Shown here in pieces: positions 11,821-22,740 of a stretch of 64,000 bases of DNA. Each line of letters begins with the position of its first letter. Position 1 is the stretch's first letter. This DNA is from Stereocaulon alpinum (Eukaryota; Ascomycota; Lecanoromycetes; Lecanorales; Stereocaulaceae): contig JAEUBA010000021.1 of NCBI GenBank assembly GCA_018257865.1, forward strand, positions 124,001-188,000, written 5' to 3'. The notes under the pieces are model-generated. The model was given only the letters and a program-made list of their open reading frames with translations, did no database searches and had not been told where the DNA came from. The translations under genes and the position numbers were made by a program.

Positions 11821-13028
11821 GGCGTCTGGGAGTGGTTGGTGGCTATTGCACGAAGCCGAAATGAGTTCCAAACATTGGCTGTTGAGCGTCGTGTGCGCCC
11901 GGGCCGGAAACCTTTTGTCTACCAAGGAACGAAGTGGTCCAAATCCGCCACTGAATCATGGACCTCACATTACTTTGTTGCACTAAACCCAATCGAGTCT
12001 CAAAAGTCTGACTGTTGAGCGTCTGGAGTCCTCCCAGAGAGGATTTCAGGTTCAAGAAGCTCGTGTCCTGCTCCAGTCGCATAGCAAGGTCAACTGTCCA
12101 AGAACGTGTTAAGCCTAGATATCACAACCTACTGCTCAAAACCCATGGAGAAGTTGGACTCTCAAGCGTTGCCTGCGTCTGGCCCGAAAACCTTCCTGTC
12201 TACCAAGGCCCGAAGTAATCCGGATCTACCACCAACACATAACCCTCACAATACATACGTTGCACTAAACCCAGTCAAATTTCAGAACTCTAACTGCTGA
12301 ACGTCGTGGGTCCTCCTGGGCGAAAATTGAGGTCCAACAGGCTGGTATCCTGCTCCAGTCGCTTAGCAAAGTCAACAGCCCAGAAAGATCCTGAGCATAG
12401 ATGTTATAACCTTCTCTTCAAAAGCCAGGGAAAAGTTGGACTCTTAAACTTCGTCTGCGTCGGGCCTGGAAATCTTTTTGTCTACCAAGGAATGAAGTGC
12501 CCCATATCAACCTCAACTACCAACACATAAAACCCTAGGATATTCAGCTTACACTACTACTACACCCAATTGCGTTCCACAACATCGACTGTCAAGAGAC
12601 GAGTATTGGTGGAGAGTGGATCAGGTTGATTTGTGAGGGGGAAGGTAGAACTTTGATGGGGTTTGAGGTTTGGGGTGGATGTTTGGGGTGCATTTATCGA
12701 TAGAGGATAGGAAAGGAAAGGAAAGGAGAGGAGAGAGTTGGGGGTTCGCCACTTCTAGGGGCTGATTGGATCATGAGGAGTGAAAACTGCATATCTGCGA
12801 TTCTTTCTACGTCCAATGATAGATGTGAATTTCAACACGATATGGAGGTATATAATAATCGCTGGAATCAGCAAAAGATCGCCCAAAAGCTGCCAGTAGC
12901 TTTTCCATATCACGTGCTGTAAGACTTTTTATCTCATAAGTCATAGAGACGGCCTATGCACCAAACGCCTGTCGCAGAAAATGCATCATTTGAGAAGAAA
13001 ATGACCGAATTTAAGATGAATGGGCGCG
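11821..13028. other. Intergenic between convergent genes
   Basis: This lies between the 3' ends of the TFIIIC gene (+) and ILV2 (-). It holds the 281-bp tandem repeat at 11866-12612 and a short GGAAA/GGAGA purine run near 12708-12735. No gene was recognised. Confidence 0.55.
11866..12612. repeat. Tandem repeat, unit about 281 bp, about 2.7 copies
   Basis: The word TCTACCAAGG occurs at 11918, 12199 and 12481, a spacing of 281 and 282 bp. Flanking words recur in register: GGCCxGAAA before it, GTTGCACTAAACCCA after it, and TCCTGCTCCAGTCGC further on. Copies are clearly diverged and the last one is partial. Each unit can be read as a short open frame, but frames and stops are not conserved between copies, so I treat it as non-coding. 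Confidence 0.8.
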
Positions 13029-15354
13029 TCAATGGCCGGATCGCTCCTTCATTTTAGCTCTCCGTTCCTTTTCTTTGACTGGAAATATATCAGCACAGTC
13101 CTCGTTAGGAACAAGCGTTCGAATGTAAACATACCTTCATCATATACGAGGAACTCATGCAACGCTTTGCCGGCCGGTACCATTGGCAGCACAGGGACCT
13201 TCTTATCTGTCACGACCTCCAAGAGAGCTGGTCCGTCGCTCTCGATCAACCACCTCAAGCTGTCCTCCACATCTTTAGGTGCTATACATCTCCGTGCCTG
13301 AACACCCATCGCCTCGCCCAACTTGATGAAGTCAGGGTTGCTTTGATGTGTATGTGCGAAACGGTCTTCGTAGAATAGACTCTGCCATTGGGTCACCATG
13401 CCCTGTTCTTCATTGTTCAAGATTATTATCTTAACTCCAACGTTGAATTGAGCAGCTGTGCTTAATTCAGTGAGCGTCATGTTGAAGGAGGCGTCGCCAT
13501 CGATGTCTATGACGAGGCAATCAGGGCGAGCTACTTTAGCACCAATGGCTGCAGGAAGGCCGAATCCCATTGTGCCAAGACCACCTGACGTGATCATTGT
13601 TCGTGGATGCCGCCATCGGAAGTGTTGTGCAGCCCACATTTGATGTTGGCCAACACCTGTGGTGATGATGGTCTTGTCTTTCATTGTTTCAGTCAATATA
13701 CTGAGCTTTTCGATGACGGTCTGTGGTTTGATGAGGCCGTCAGGAGTCTCTTTCTCATAATTGAAGGGTAAGCGGGTCTTCCAGTCGTTGATCTGGCTAA
13801 ACCATTCTGGGCGCGATGGCCTTTCCTCAACATAGGGTAAGAGATGTTCTATGTTAGCGGCTACATCACCTTCAACGGCTTCCGTTGCTTGAATGACCTT
13901 ATTGATATTCTTGGGCATGATCTCGAAGTGGACGATGCCGCCTCGTCCTTCTGCTTCCGCGGCTTTGGCCTGAGGGGCGAATGTGGAGGGCTTGCCTGTG
14001 ACACGGTCGTCAAAACGGGCACCGAGAGCAATGACTAGATCTGCTTCTTGTATAGCCATGTTGGCGTAGGGTGAGCCGTGCATGCCGAGCATGTGCAAAG
14101 ATTTCTCATCAAGTTCATCGTAGCCCCCGAGACCTTGGAGGGTTGTTGTAACGGGTATTGAAGCCTTGTCTGCTAACTCCCTAAGTAGCTTTGGCCCTTG
14201 TGGCAATGCGATCATTCCTTGGCCTGCATATATCACTGGTTTCTTCGAGATGTTTATCAGCTTGGCTACGCGCTGAATAGCATCGTCAAGTTGTCTCTTG
14301 CTCAGGTCTCGTGCTGCTAGGCTCGCAGCGCTGGGATTTGATGGTAGAGTGCTGGCCATAGGGATCGCATGTCTCAGGATGGCAGAAGTGACGTCTTTTG
14401 GTAGATCCACTAGCACAGGACCTGGCCGGCCACTGGTAGCAATCTCGAATGCCTCGTTTATTCGCCTAGGTAGTTCTGCGACGTTCTTAACCATTACATT
14501 CCATTTCGTACAAGCTCTCGATATTCCAATAACATCTGCCTCTTGAAATGCGTCTGAACCAATGAGGCTGGTGGGGACCTGACCAGTGAAGACGACCATA
14601 GGGGTACCGTCCGAAAGAGCGTCCTGCATAGGTGTGATAACGTTTGTGGCTCCTGGGCCAGATGTGACGAGTACGACACCGGGTTTACCAGAAGCTCGAG
14701 CATAACCCTCCGCCATATGTCCAGCACCTTGTTCGTGTCTTGGGAGAATGAAGTCGAAGTTTTTTGAGTTGAAGATAGCGTCGAAGACTGGCAGGATTGC
14801 TCCACCAGGGTAACCAACTGTACGGGTAGTAGTTAGTGTGGGCGATTGCCAATTGGACATATAGATAACATACAGATATGCTTGACTCCTTGCCGTAGCA
14901 TCATCTCGTGGAATATAGCGCCGCCGGTCATGTTCTTGAAGCTAGAATAGTCGCAACGTCAGTAATGACCATGGCGTTCTTGAGCGGCTTATTGAGAGAC
15001 TTACGAGTCGTCCATTGCCGGCTGCTGTACATTGAGTAGTGGCTGTACATCATTCCGTCTCAAGTCCTGATTGAACGAAGGGCTCGGAACTTCTCTGGGT
15101 TGGCTGTCTTGAGGTCACCATGTGCCCATTGATCAAGCAGAGAGAACCCCCGAGGGATTGGGAACATACGGTGCAGTCGCAGCAGCGGTGCTCTGGCCTC
15201 GTTTGGCACCCTCTGCCGTCAACGTTCCTCTCCGGTATGGCGATAGTGCAGCTGCTGGGGCGGTGGAGGAGAAGTGGCGACATTGCTTCAGATGACATGG
15301 CTGGCGCCGGCGCAGGGCGCATATAGCGTTGCGCGCTGGCTGTGTCCGCAACAT
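13029..15354 (-). CDS. ILV2: Acetolactate synthase catalytic subunit, mitochondrial
   Basis: Exons on the minus strand are 15170-15354, 15005-15103, 14874-14941, 13135-14817 and 13029-13078, giving 694 residues. An Arg/Ala/Ser-rich N terminus (MLRTQPARNAICALRRRQP) looks like a mitochondrial targeting peptide. The catalytic body has GYPGGAILPVFDAI, the essential glutamate in RHEQGAGHMAEGYARASG, and the thiamine-diphosphate motif GDGDASFNMT with N at the end of the binding loop. It performs the first common step of valine, leucine and isoleucine synthesis. VPTSLIGSDAF and MVTQWQ keep the Pro and Trp that are replaced in inhibitor-resistant forms, so a sensitive-type enzyme is expected. The acceptor of exon 2 could be 9 nt further in (at a CCCAG) without changing frame. 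Confidence 0.97.
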
Positions 15355-15838
15355 GGTGCTATACTGACGTTATAGAAAATTGTTCAGATGTCTGAGTCAA
15401 ACATTGCGGAGGGGCGGGATTGAAGAAAATGAACGTTTGTCCGAAATCGGCTAACGGGACGCCAAGATTGCTAGCGCATCGTGGGGAAAGTTTGCTGAAT
15501 TAAGAATGGTCAATTCTACAGACGTCTTGAATCCACCATCGATTGTGCTCTTGGGATCATATCTCTCCCATTCGTAAACGAGTTGTGTCACAGTATCTTC
15601 ATTGTGAACTCCTTGGAGACTATCTCTGAAGCTCCAGTGGCTGGAGAGACGACCTGGTGCCAAGTTGTGAAGGTCTCGTGGCCTCGAAAAACGTCACAAC
15701 AGAAAGCAGAAAGGCTCAACGCCTTACAACCCCACTTCTGACTTTCCTCAATGACGTTTGCCCTGTCCTAATATCTTGCATGATTCATCTCTTACGCGTT
15801 GTAATCAATTCTAAACGTTTCTTCTTCCGAAATTGAAC
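15355..15838. promoter_or_regulatory. Divergent ILV2-GAL1 promoter region
   Basis: These 484 bp lie between the two divergent start codons. A palindromic TGAGTCA at 15393-15399 sits 39 bp upstream of the ILV2 ATG. No Gal4-type CGG-N11-CCG site was seen by eye near the GAL1 start. Confidence 0.6.
15393..15399. promoter_or_regulatory. Gcn4/CPC1-type site TGAGTCA
   Basis: A perfect TGASTCA palindrome lies just upstream of ILV2. Branched-chain amino acid genes are classical targets of Gcn4 (yeast), CPC1 (Neurospora) and CpcA (Aspergillus). The match is seen directly; binding is inferred. Confidence 0.6.
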
Positions 15839-17463
15839 ATGTCTCATACTATGAACGATCCAGTACCAATTATAAGAGACATTGACGATCTCTATCCCCG
15901 AGATGCGCTCCAGTATCAGAAGAGGCGCTTTGAACGCCTCACGCGTCGATTTGCTGAGCTCTACGGTGGGAAGACTCCCCAGTTTGTTGCTCGTAGCCCG
16001 GGCAGAGTCAATCTCATTGGGGAGCATATCGACTATTCTCTATACGAGGTTCTCCCCATGGCCATTGCAGCAGATGTTCTAATAGCTGTCTCAATCTTAC
16101 CAAAACCTGCAGATACTAAAGACGATGTGAAAGTCTATGTAGCCAATCTCAATGCTGAAAAGTTTAAGGCAGGGGAATTCACAGTCCCTAAGAAAGGCAA
16201 CATTGAGATCGATTCGTCAACACTGCAATGGACGAACTACTTTAAGGCCGGGTATCGAGGCGCCATTGAATTGCTTGAGAAGGAGAATCCGGAATTGTCT
16301 CCCTGTGGAATGGAGGTCCTAGTTGATGGCACTGTACCAGCTGGCGGGGGGCTATCGAGCAGTGCTGCTTTCGTATGCGCAAGTGCACTTGCTACTCTAC
16401 GAGCGAATGGGCTCGAGTGGGTTCCGAAGAAAGAGCTTGTTGAACTTGCCATTGTATCAGAGCGATCTGTCGGCGTTAATTCAGGTGGAATGGATCAAGC
16501 AGCATCAGTCTTCTCCATTCGAGGCGATGCAACCAGCATATCTTTCTATCCGGAACTATTTGCCGAGGCACTGCCATTCCCAAAGACTGGTCCTCCTATT
16601 ACATTTATGATCGCTCAGAGCTTTGTGGCTGCCGACAAACACGTCGCCGCCCCAGAAAATTACAACCTTCGGGTCGTTGAATGTACTCTTGCAGCGGAAG
16701 TTCTGGCCGCAGACCTGGGCCTGAAACTCAAGAACGATCATGGCCCCTTAGGGACCAGTCTTCGCGGCTTCCAGAATGCCTATAATGATTCCGATAAGGG
16801 GAAGCCGAAGGACGATCCTGGGAAACAAGTCAAAACGATGCTCTCGCTGACTGAAAAGCATCTGAGTGAGAAAGGATACACTCGTGAAGACATTGCATCT
16901 TCGCTCTCGATGTCAGTCCCAGACCTCGAGAAAAAGTTCATGACCAAATTCCCCGTCCGCGCAGAGCGCTTCTACCTCCGCCAACGAGCTCAACACGTCT
17001 TCACCGAGGCTCTGCGCGTACAAGAGTTCAAGAACCTCCTCAAATCACCACCTGCAGATGCTCGAGTCACTCTACTCCCCAGACTCGGCGCCATTCTGAA
17101 CCAAAGCCACGCGTCTAGCCGAGACGTCTACGTACACAGCTGTCCCGAGATCGACCAGATGTGCGAGATTGCAGCAGAGGCAGGCTCTTATGGTGGTCGA
17201 GTGACAGGGGCTGGCTGGGGTGGATGTTCGGTGCATTTGGTACCGAAGGAGAAAGTCGATGAAATTAAGGCTGCATGGGAGGAAAAGTATTATCGGAAGA
17301 GGGAACCGGATATTTCGAAAGAGAAATTAGCGGAGGCGGTGATTGTCAGCGAGCCGGGACATGGGGCTATGGTGTACGTGATTTGTTGCCCTTCCAATGC
17401 TGCTGGTAATGGTATGGGCTTGAGTGCACGGGCTAATGAACGTACAGAATCGACCTATCATGA
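15839..17463 (+). CDS. GAL1: Galactokinase
   Basis: Exons 15839-17373 and 17448-17463 give 516 residues. The start is the ATG at 15839 (MSHTMNDPVP). GHMP-kinase motifs are all present: the galactokinase signature SPGRVNLIGEHIDYS, the phosphate loop PAGGGLSSSAA, and the third motif TGAGWGGCSVHLV. It phosphorylates galactose to galactose-1-phosphate, the first step of the Leloir pathway. The last intron (17374-17447) has donor GTACGT and branch-like CTAAT before TACAG, and it leaves a short C terminus GAMVIDLS. Without it the frame would run to 17620 with a Cys-rich, unrelated tail, so splicing is preferred. Length then fits the family (yeast Gal1, 528 residues). Confidence 0.95.
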
Positions 17464-18775
17464 CACCGTGCAATACACTACGGAAGCTACTGCTGAGATC
17501 TGGGCATTAATCGCAGGTTGCTTCTGCGGCAGCAAACAAACCCTATCCAACGGGGCTGCGTATGTTGACCAATCAGCCTACTATGTACACGGGCACCATG
17601 ATACACGACTCACTTGCTGAACCTGCCGGCTCGACGGCCTATATACCTATACTGATACCCTCACTATCAAGCACTGCCACTGCTCTCATCCTTTCTATTC
17701 GTTATCAAAGCTCAGTGCTTACCCCCTTGTATCCACTCACACACGCCTCCATCATCCCATCATCCCATCGTCCCATCGCCACTTACCCATCACCCCATCA
17801 CCACCCCTTCCCTCCCCCCCACTTCCCTTCCCACAATCCCCAACCCAACCCAATCCCAACCCCCAACCAACCCCCTACCAAACCCCCAACGTACGCCCCA
17901 GCCCCACCTCAACCTCAACCAAACCCCAAACCCCCAAAATCTCCCCCTAACCGCCAGGATAAAAGCAAGTATTCTAATATAGTTAGTTGATAGTGCGGTG
18001 CTTAGAAAGTGAGAATAGAATAGAGTTGCTGTCGTATGTTGTAGGTTGTAGGGGGATGTTGGATGAGTATGGGGTGTGGAGGTGTGGATTTTGGGGGTGT
18101 ATATTGTTGGGAGTGTGTAGGGTTGGTTTGGGGGGAGGGGGTATGGATAGTGTCTCGACAAGGAAAAACCCAGAATAGAAAAGGCCCCCGTGAACGAAAA
18201 CAGAGGGTTTGCGTAAGATACATATCACTTCAAGTGTATACATAGTTCGAGGCATCGGAAAAGTTCGCAGAACTGCTCACAGTCTCATGAAGACGGGCTA
18301 TTTCGAGATATCTGCATTGGTGCTATGAAAGAAGTAAAGCAATCAATTACATGACAAGAACGACATACGCATGAAGAGATCGATCAGCGACTTCGAGACC
18401 GCACACATAGCCACTACAATCAATCTATATGATAACCCTCCCCTTCCCTCACATCATCGTTCTCCGACACAGCTAGCCAGTTGAGTCGAGTCGAGTCGAG
18501 TCGAGTACTTTTATTTGCAATGTGCAACCACATAAGCCACTCCCTTGTGTACGCGTGCCATTCAACGAATCGGACCGAATCGAACCGTCCACCACAAGTG
18601 GTCCCGTCCATTACAATCTTTCTTCCAGCCAGTCCACATGCTACGAACCACAATCTGCGGTTTGCGTCCATCGAGTCGAAGATATTGATAGGAGAGCGCG
18701 GTAGGAGGTTCTATCATCATAAGCGGTATGCCCTTCCCAAGAAGGCCCCGCTTGGCAAACAAGGGGAAGGAGGAA
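17464..18775. other. Intergenic with strong strand asymmetry
   Basis: From about 17745 to 17960 the + strand is almost free of G and rich in CCC and CCA runs. From about 18040 to 18160 it switches to G-rich. A TCGAG pentamer is repeated about five times at 18483-18506. Open frames in the C-rich part are compositional and not genes. Confidence 0.6.
18483..18506. repeat. TCGAG pentanucleotide microsatellite
   Basis: About five perfect copies of a 5-bp unit lie downstream of the SR-protein gene's 3' end. No function is apparent. Confidence 0.8.
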
Positions 18776-20579
18776 TTACCAGTATCTTGGAGGAGGCGGC
18801 TCATCATATCTCCCATAAGCCCTCGGTGGGGACCTCTCTCTAGGACGTCCATACCCGTTGGTAGCGTAGGGATCATCATATCCGCGACGGGGAGGAGGCG
18901 CGCCGTAGGGATCATCGCGGCCGTAGGCCCCACGTGCTGGTGGTGGGTAGGGGTCTTCGATTGGTGGACGAGGGGCGCGAGCAGGTGGTGGGGTGCGGTA
19001 GCTGTGACGAGCGTAGTATTCGTCACGGGGAGGGGGCGAGCGTCGACGGTAGTCTTCACGACGGGGGCTGTAGCCTCGAGGAGGCGGGCCACGGCCGTAG
19101 TAGCTGTCGGATGGAGGGTAGCCGTTGCTGCGACGGAAGGGTGGTGGAGAGCGTGAGCGGTAGCGGTCGTTGCGGGGGACTTCGTCCTGGGTCTGGAAAG
19201 ATGAGTAAAGGTTCACAAGCTTGGGTTTTGGTTGGAGACATACATCAGCTGTGCAGCGAACGTTGGCACCTTTAAAGTCCTGGTTGTCGAGTTTGTCGAC
19301 AGCGACCTTCAGATCTGAAGCAGTCTCAAACTCCACGAAACTGGTGTTGGGTCAGTCAAAGCAACCATTTGTATTTTATGGGAGGATTTACCCTTTGCCA
19401 TCGCGATCTCGGCCGACCTCAGAGTAGACGACATCAAGTCCAGAGCGGCGGGCGAAGTCTTTCAGATCCTAAAGCCCCAAGTAAGTCCCGAATCCAGGTA
19501 TGTCAAGCCTATCCAACCAGGAAGAACAAAGCCGTGAAAATCTCTCGCCAGTGCTAGGAACATTGTAGATTGGATTATCAAGACCACCAGTCCGGGTGTT
19601 CCCAAAGTCAAGGCATGTAGGGCAGGTGTATAAAGGAGGGAACAGTGGGAGACAGATCAGGGGAGCCCCATAGTCCAGTAGAGACCAGGCCAAGCCGCAG
19701 CCAAAGGCCAGCAGCTCGACTTGCGGGTCCAGACCTGTGGCTTCTTTCATAGCATAGGAAGGGACAGAGAAGAGGCAAGTCCCAAAGACAGAAAGTACAG
19801 GGTAGACCCTTTTCATGAAACCAGGGGCAGAGCGACATCCAAACGAGTGCAGCTCCAAGATCCACAGAGGACCAATAACGAAGTTAACAGAAGAGAGCTA
19901 ACCTGCCAACTGGTTTCCCCAGGAAGACCAGTAATTTGCATGCGGTAAGCCGTGCGACGTGGGCGTGGATGAGTACGAGAGTCGGGCGCTGGAAAGTCGC
20001 GTTGACGGGGCCCACGCGCAAATTGTACCGTCAGACGAGACCCATTCATGTCAGATCCGTCTTCGCCACATTGTTCTGGTTAGATTGTTATATTATAGTT
20101 GTAACTGGAGGTGGAGACGTACGGAAGGCTGGATGTGAAAAATTAGTGAGGGTCATAGTTTTGCATATCTCATTTTGTAGGTAATCAGCTTACCAGGTAC
20201 CACATCCCTAGCATCAAGAGGGTCATCATACTCAATAAAGCCGAAGCCATTCATGAGCTTGACCTCGGTAATGTTGCCAGTCCCTTCCTTGAAATGGTTC
20301 TGGATGTCTTCCTTAGTGACTGTAGGCCAGTATTAGGTAGTCAGCAGAATTCCAGAATGGCACGCAGATGGGAGGGCCCCTCCAAAGATAGATCCTCGTT
20401 GACCAGGACCCCAATGATGAGACGCGTAACAAGGCTGAGTTCATAACATTGCTTCCATTGTTGTGGATTTGGAACAGAAGGGCGTGCACAGGAGGACAGG
20501 ATCATGGGACAGGTTCTAGCATACCATCTCGAGGAAGATTACCCAAGTAGAGGCGAGTAGAAGACACTTCGGCCGACAT
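18776..20579 (-). CDS. SR/Npl3-type splicing factor, two RRMs and an RS/RGG tail
   Basis: Minus-strand exons are 20525-20579, 20194-20319, 20123-20128 (6 nt), 19903-20075, 19392-19468, 19244-19340 and 18776-19192, giving 316 residues in one frame. RRM1 begins TRLYLGNLPRDVTKEDIQ and includes LMNGFGFIEYDDPLDA. RRM2 includes YRMQITGLPGETSWQDLKD and GRDRDGKGFVEFETAS. The tail is rich in SRSPPP, RRSPPP, RGYSPRR and DDPYG, typical of Srp1/Srp2/Npl3-like proteins that bind pre-mRNA and shuttle with mRNA. Two introns are long for this genome: 205 bp (20320-20524) and 434 bp (19469-19902). The last intron (19193-19243, 51 bp) is stop-free, so its retention would insert 17 residues. Confidence 0.92.
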
Positions 20580-21330
20580 GTTGCAAGGTTGGTCCTTTAG
20601 ATGGTAGGGTCAGGCTGGTTGAAGTGGAGACCGAATTCAACCGTGACGCAATGAGAAATCCAATGTGTTGTCCTTAGAATTGCTGTATATCAATGCAGAA
20701 CCGTGGTCTACGATGAGATTGATGGAGTGCTGAGTCCAGCCAGGATGGTGGAATGGTAAAGAATGGTGGGGAAGGAGGCTCAAAGTGGGTGTGTTGAGCT
20801 GTCGAAGCAAGCGAGGCGTCAGGCGAATCAGTTTTTCAAGGCACAACGGGGCGCTGCCAAGTCTTGCTACGGTGAGCTGCAATTGCTGTTGATGCAAATC
20901 TACACTCTACTCGGCTCTCGAGCTATGTTCCTCGATGTTATCCATCCACCTTTTACCACCACTTTCTGATGGTGAAGAACATCGCCAGTACGCGCTTGGA
21001 GGCCATCGAGAGATTGACTTCATGATAGCAGCAGACTGCTTTTGAGAGGTTGCCTTGGAATTGCCCAATTCTTTGCCTGGGTCCTGGGATCAGCTACAGC
21101 TAACCCCCAACTTGGTCTTGTCATACGCACGGACACCCCCACACTGTCGCTATTGCCGGGGCTTACTCAGGAGCAAGGGTGACTTTTACAGGCTTTTGGA
21201 TTTGATATGCTACAGTCTGAGAAGCACCAGTCTTCGAGCTATGAATATGTACATGTCGAAGCGAAAAGGTGAGGGGATTGGTATTCCGTACCAGGTTCAT
21301 TTTGCCTGCAACTGCGCCTCGAAACAATCC
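20580..21330. other. Intergenic, no gene seen
   Basis: This covers the upstream region of the SR-protein gene and the 3' flank of the GDS1-like gene, both on the minus strand. Only short, non-conserved frames were found. Confidence 0.5.
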
Positions 21331-22740
21331 TCAAAATGCCCCAAAAAGGTCGTCTAGATCTTCTATCCGTATATCTTCCGGTTCTCTTGTATCCCATGTC
21401 AAGCCACTCAATTCGCATCCCGCTTCGCCCAGTATCGAGATCGATTCGTTCATTTCCACGTCCTCCCCTTCTTGCTTTATCTCTTTTTCGATCGTAACGT
21501 GCTGCGTGGGTTTCAACAAAGGGCTGTTCATGATCGGCATACCGGCAGCTTGGGCGTGATGTGCGCCGAACAGGGCTTCTGCAGCTTCCCTGTTCCTCTT
21601 GGCTTTCTCTTCTTCCGTCTCTTCAATTTCCATTTCATTCGTATCTTCTGTCGATGGCCTGACCGTGGGATCGTCAAGGCTCATGCCCCGCATTCGCATA
21701 CTGCTCGCCGTCTGCGTAAACTCTTTCTCATCCCCTTCAAGCTGGGGGCTTGCCGCCTTGTAGCTGTGAGAGGCTCCGCTGTCTGACGAGGAGCCATTCG
21801 ATCCGTCTCTGGCAATGCTTGACCTTCCAGAGAATGAGGATCCTACAGGTGTAGGTGGTGTGGTGTATTCGAATTCAAGAGTGGGAGCAGCAACGTCAAG
21901 ATCTTCTGTGGAGAAATTGATCTCGGGGCTTGGACTTAATGCGTCGCGCCTCCGCTCCTCTGCAGCTTCGGGGTCCTCGTCGATGCTTGCGCTGCTAATA
22001 CTAGGAGATATTATGCGCCTGCCACCCTTTCCGCCAGCGTGTGATGGAGAGATGATATCTGAAGAGTCGGCTGGGAAGCTTTGTCGAGGAAGTGTAGTGA
22101 GGAAGAAGTAGACTTTGCGAGGATGCACGGTAGTCAACTCCTTGTCGAGTGGGCAAGGCGACAGTGCACTCCATGGACGCTTGAGGTATGCAGAGAGCCG
22201 TGAGGACAAGAGGGCAGCTGGGTTTGCAGAACTACAAGAGTCTCATCAGTAAATAGTCATTCAAGATTTTGTGTCACGAGTTGCTTACGCTGAAACCGCA
22301 TCGCTAATGTTCGACAATACTGTTGCCAGCTCTTTAATCAAATGTGGCCTATTTCCCGTCTTTTCTAATTGCTCTATCACACCAACAACAATGTCATCGT
22401 TTATGCCTTCTGTATCGACTTTGTGGTGGTCCGTGAATGCCCGTGGCGATGGAGGTGGCGTGTGCTCGTAGGCAACTCTCCCACTACTCTTAGGTCGATC
22501 CGCGAACGAGACCACTTTCGCAGACGATGAGTTCGTCGATGATCGTGGTCTTGATGGAGAAATAGGTGAAGGCGAGTTGGAAGTATGCGATCGCTTGATT
22601 TTCTTCGTGGGTGGCTGCTGTGGTGTTTCGGTCGCGGGCGAGGCTTTAGGAATCGAGGGGCGATGAGCTCGGTGGGTGTTTGGCAGTTGTATTCCCAGCG
22701 AGGGGAGGGAGAGAGATTTGCGACGGGTATTATAGGGCAT
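21331..22740 (-). CDS. GDS1-like winged-helix nuclear protein
   Basis: Exons 22289-22740 and 21331-22231 give 450 residues. The N terminus is basic and Ser/Pro-rich (MPYNTRRKSLSLPSLGIQLP). The GDS1 winged-helix block spans about residues 115-205. It includes VIEQLEKTGNRPHLIKELA, SRLSAYLKRPWSALSPCPL and VHPRKVYFFLTTLPRQ, and the intron splits it. The rest is acidic and disordered, with a conserved-looking C-terminal end WDTREPEDIRIEDLDDLFG that could act as an activation segment. Yeast GDS1 is linked to nuclear control of respiratory growth; the role here is inferred only from the domain. Confidence 0.82.

Noticed and set aside
17374..17620. A longer galactokinase C terminus read through the last intron
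   Set aside because: The extra residues are Cys-rich and unrelated to galactokinases. GTACGT...TACAG splicing gives a normal length.
17562..17990. Plus-strand proline-rich frame of 142 codons
   Set aside because: It arises from the G-free, C-rich tract downstream of GAL1 and has no coding features.
18728..19156. Plus-strand open frame opposite the SR-protein tail
   Set aside because: It mirrors the Arg/Ser/Pro-rich codons of the real gene on the minus strand and has no domain.
19469..19858. Minus-strand 129-codon open frame inside the SR gene
   Set aside because: It lies inside the 434-bp intron. The RRM2 sequence continues only when this intron is removed.
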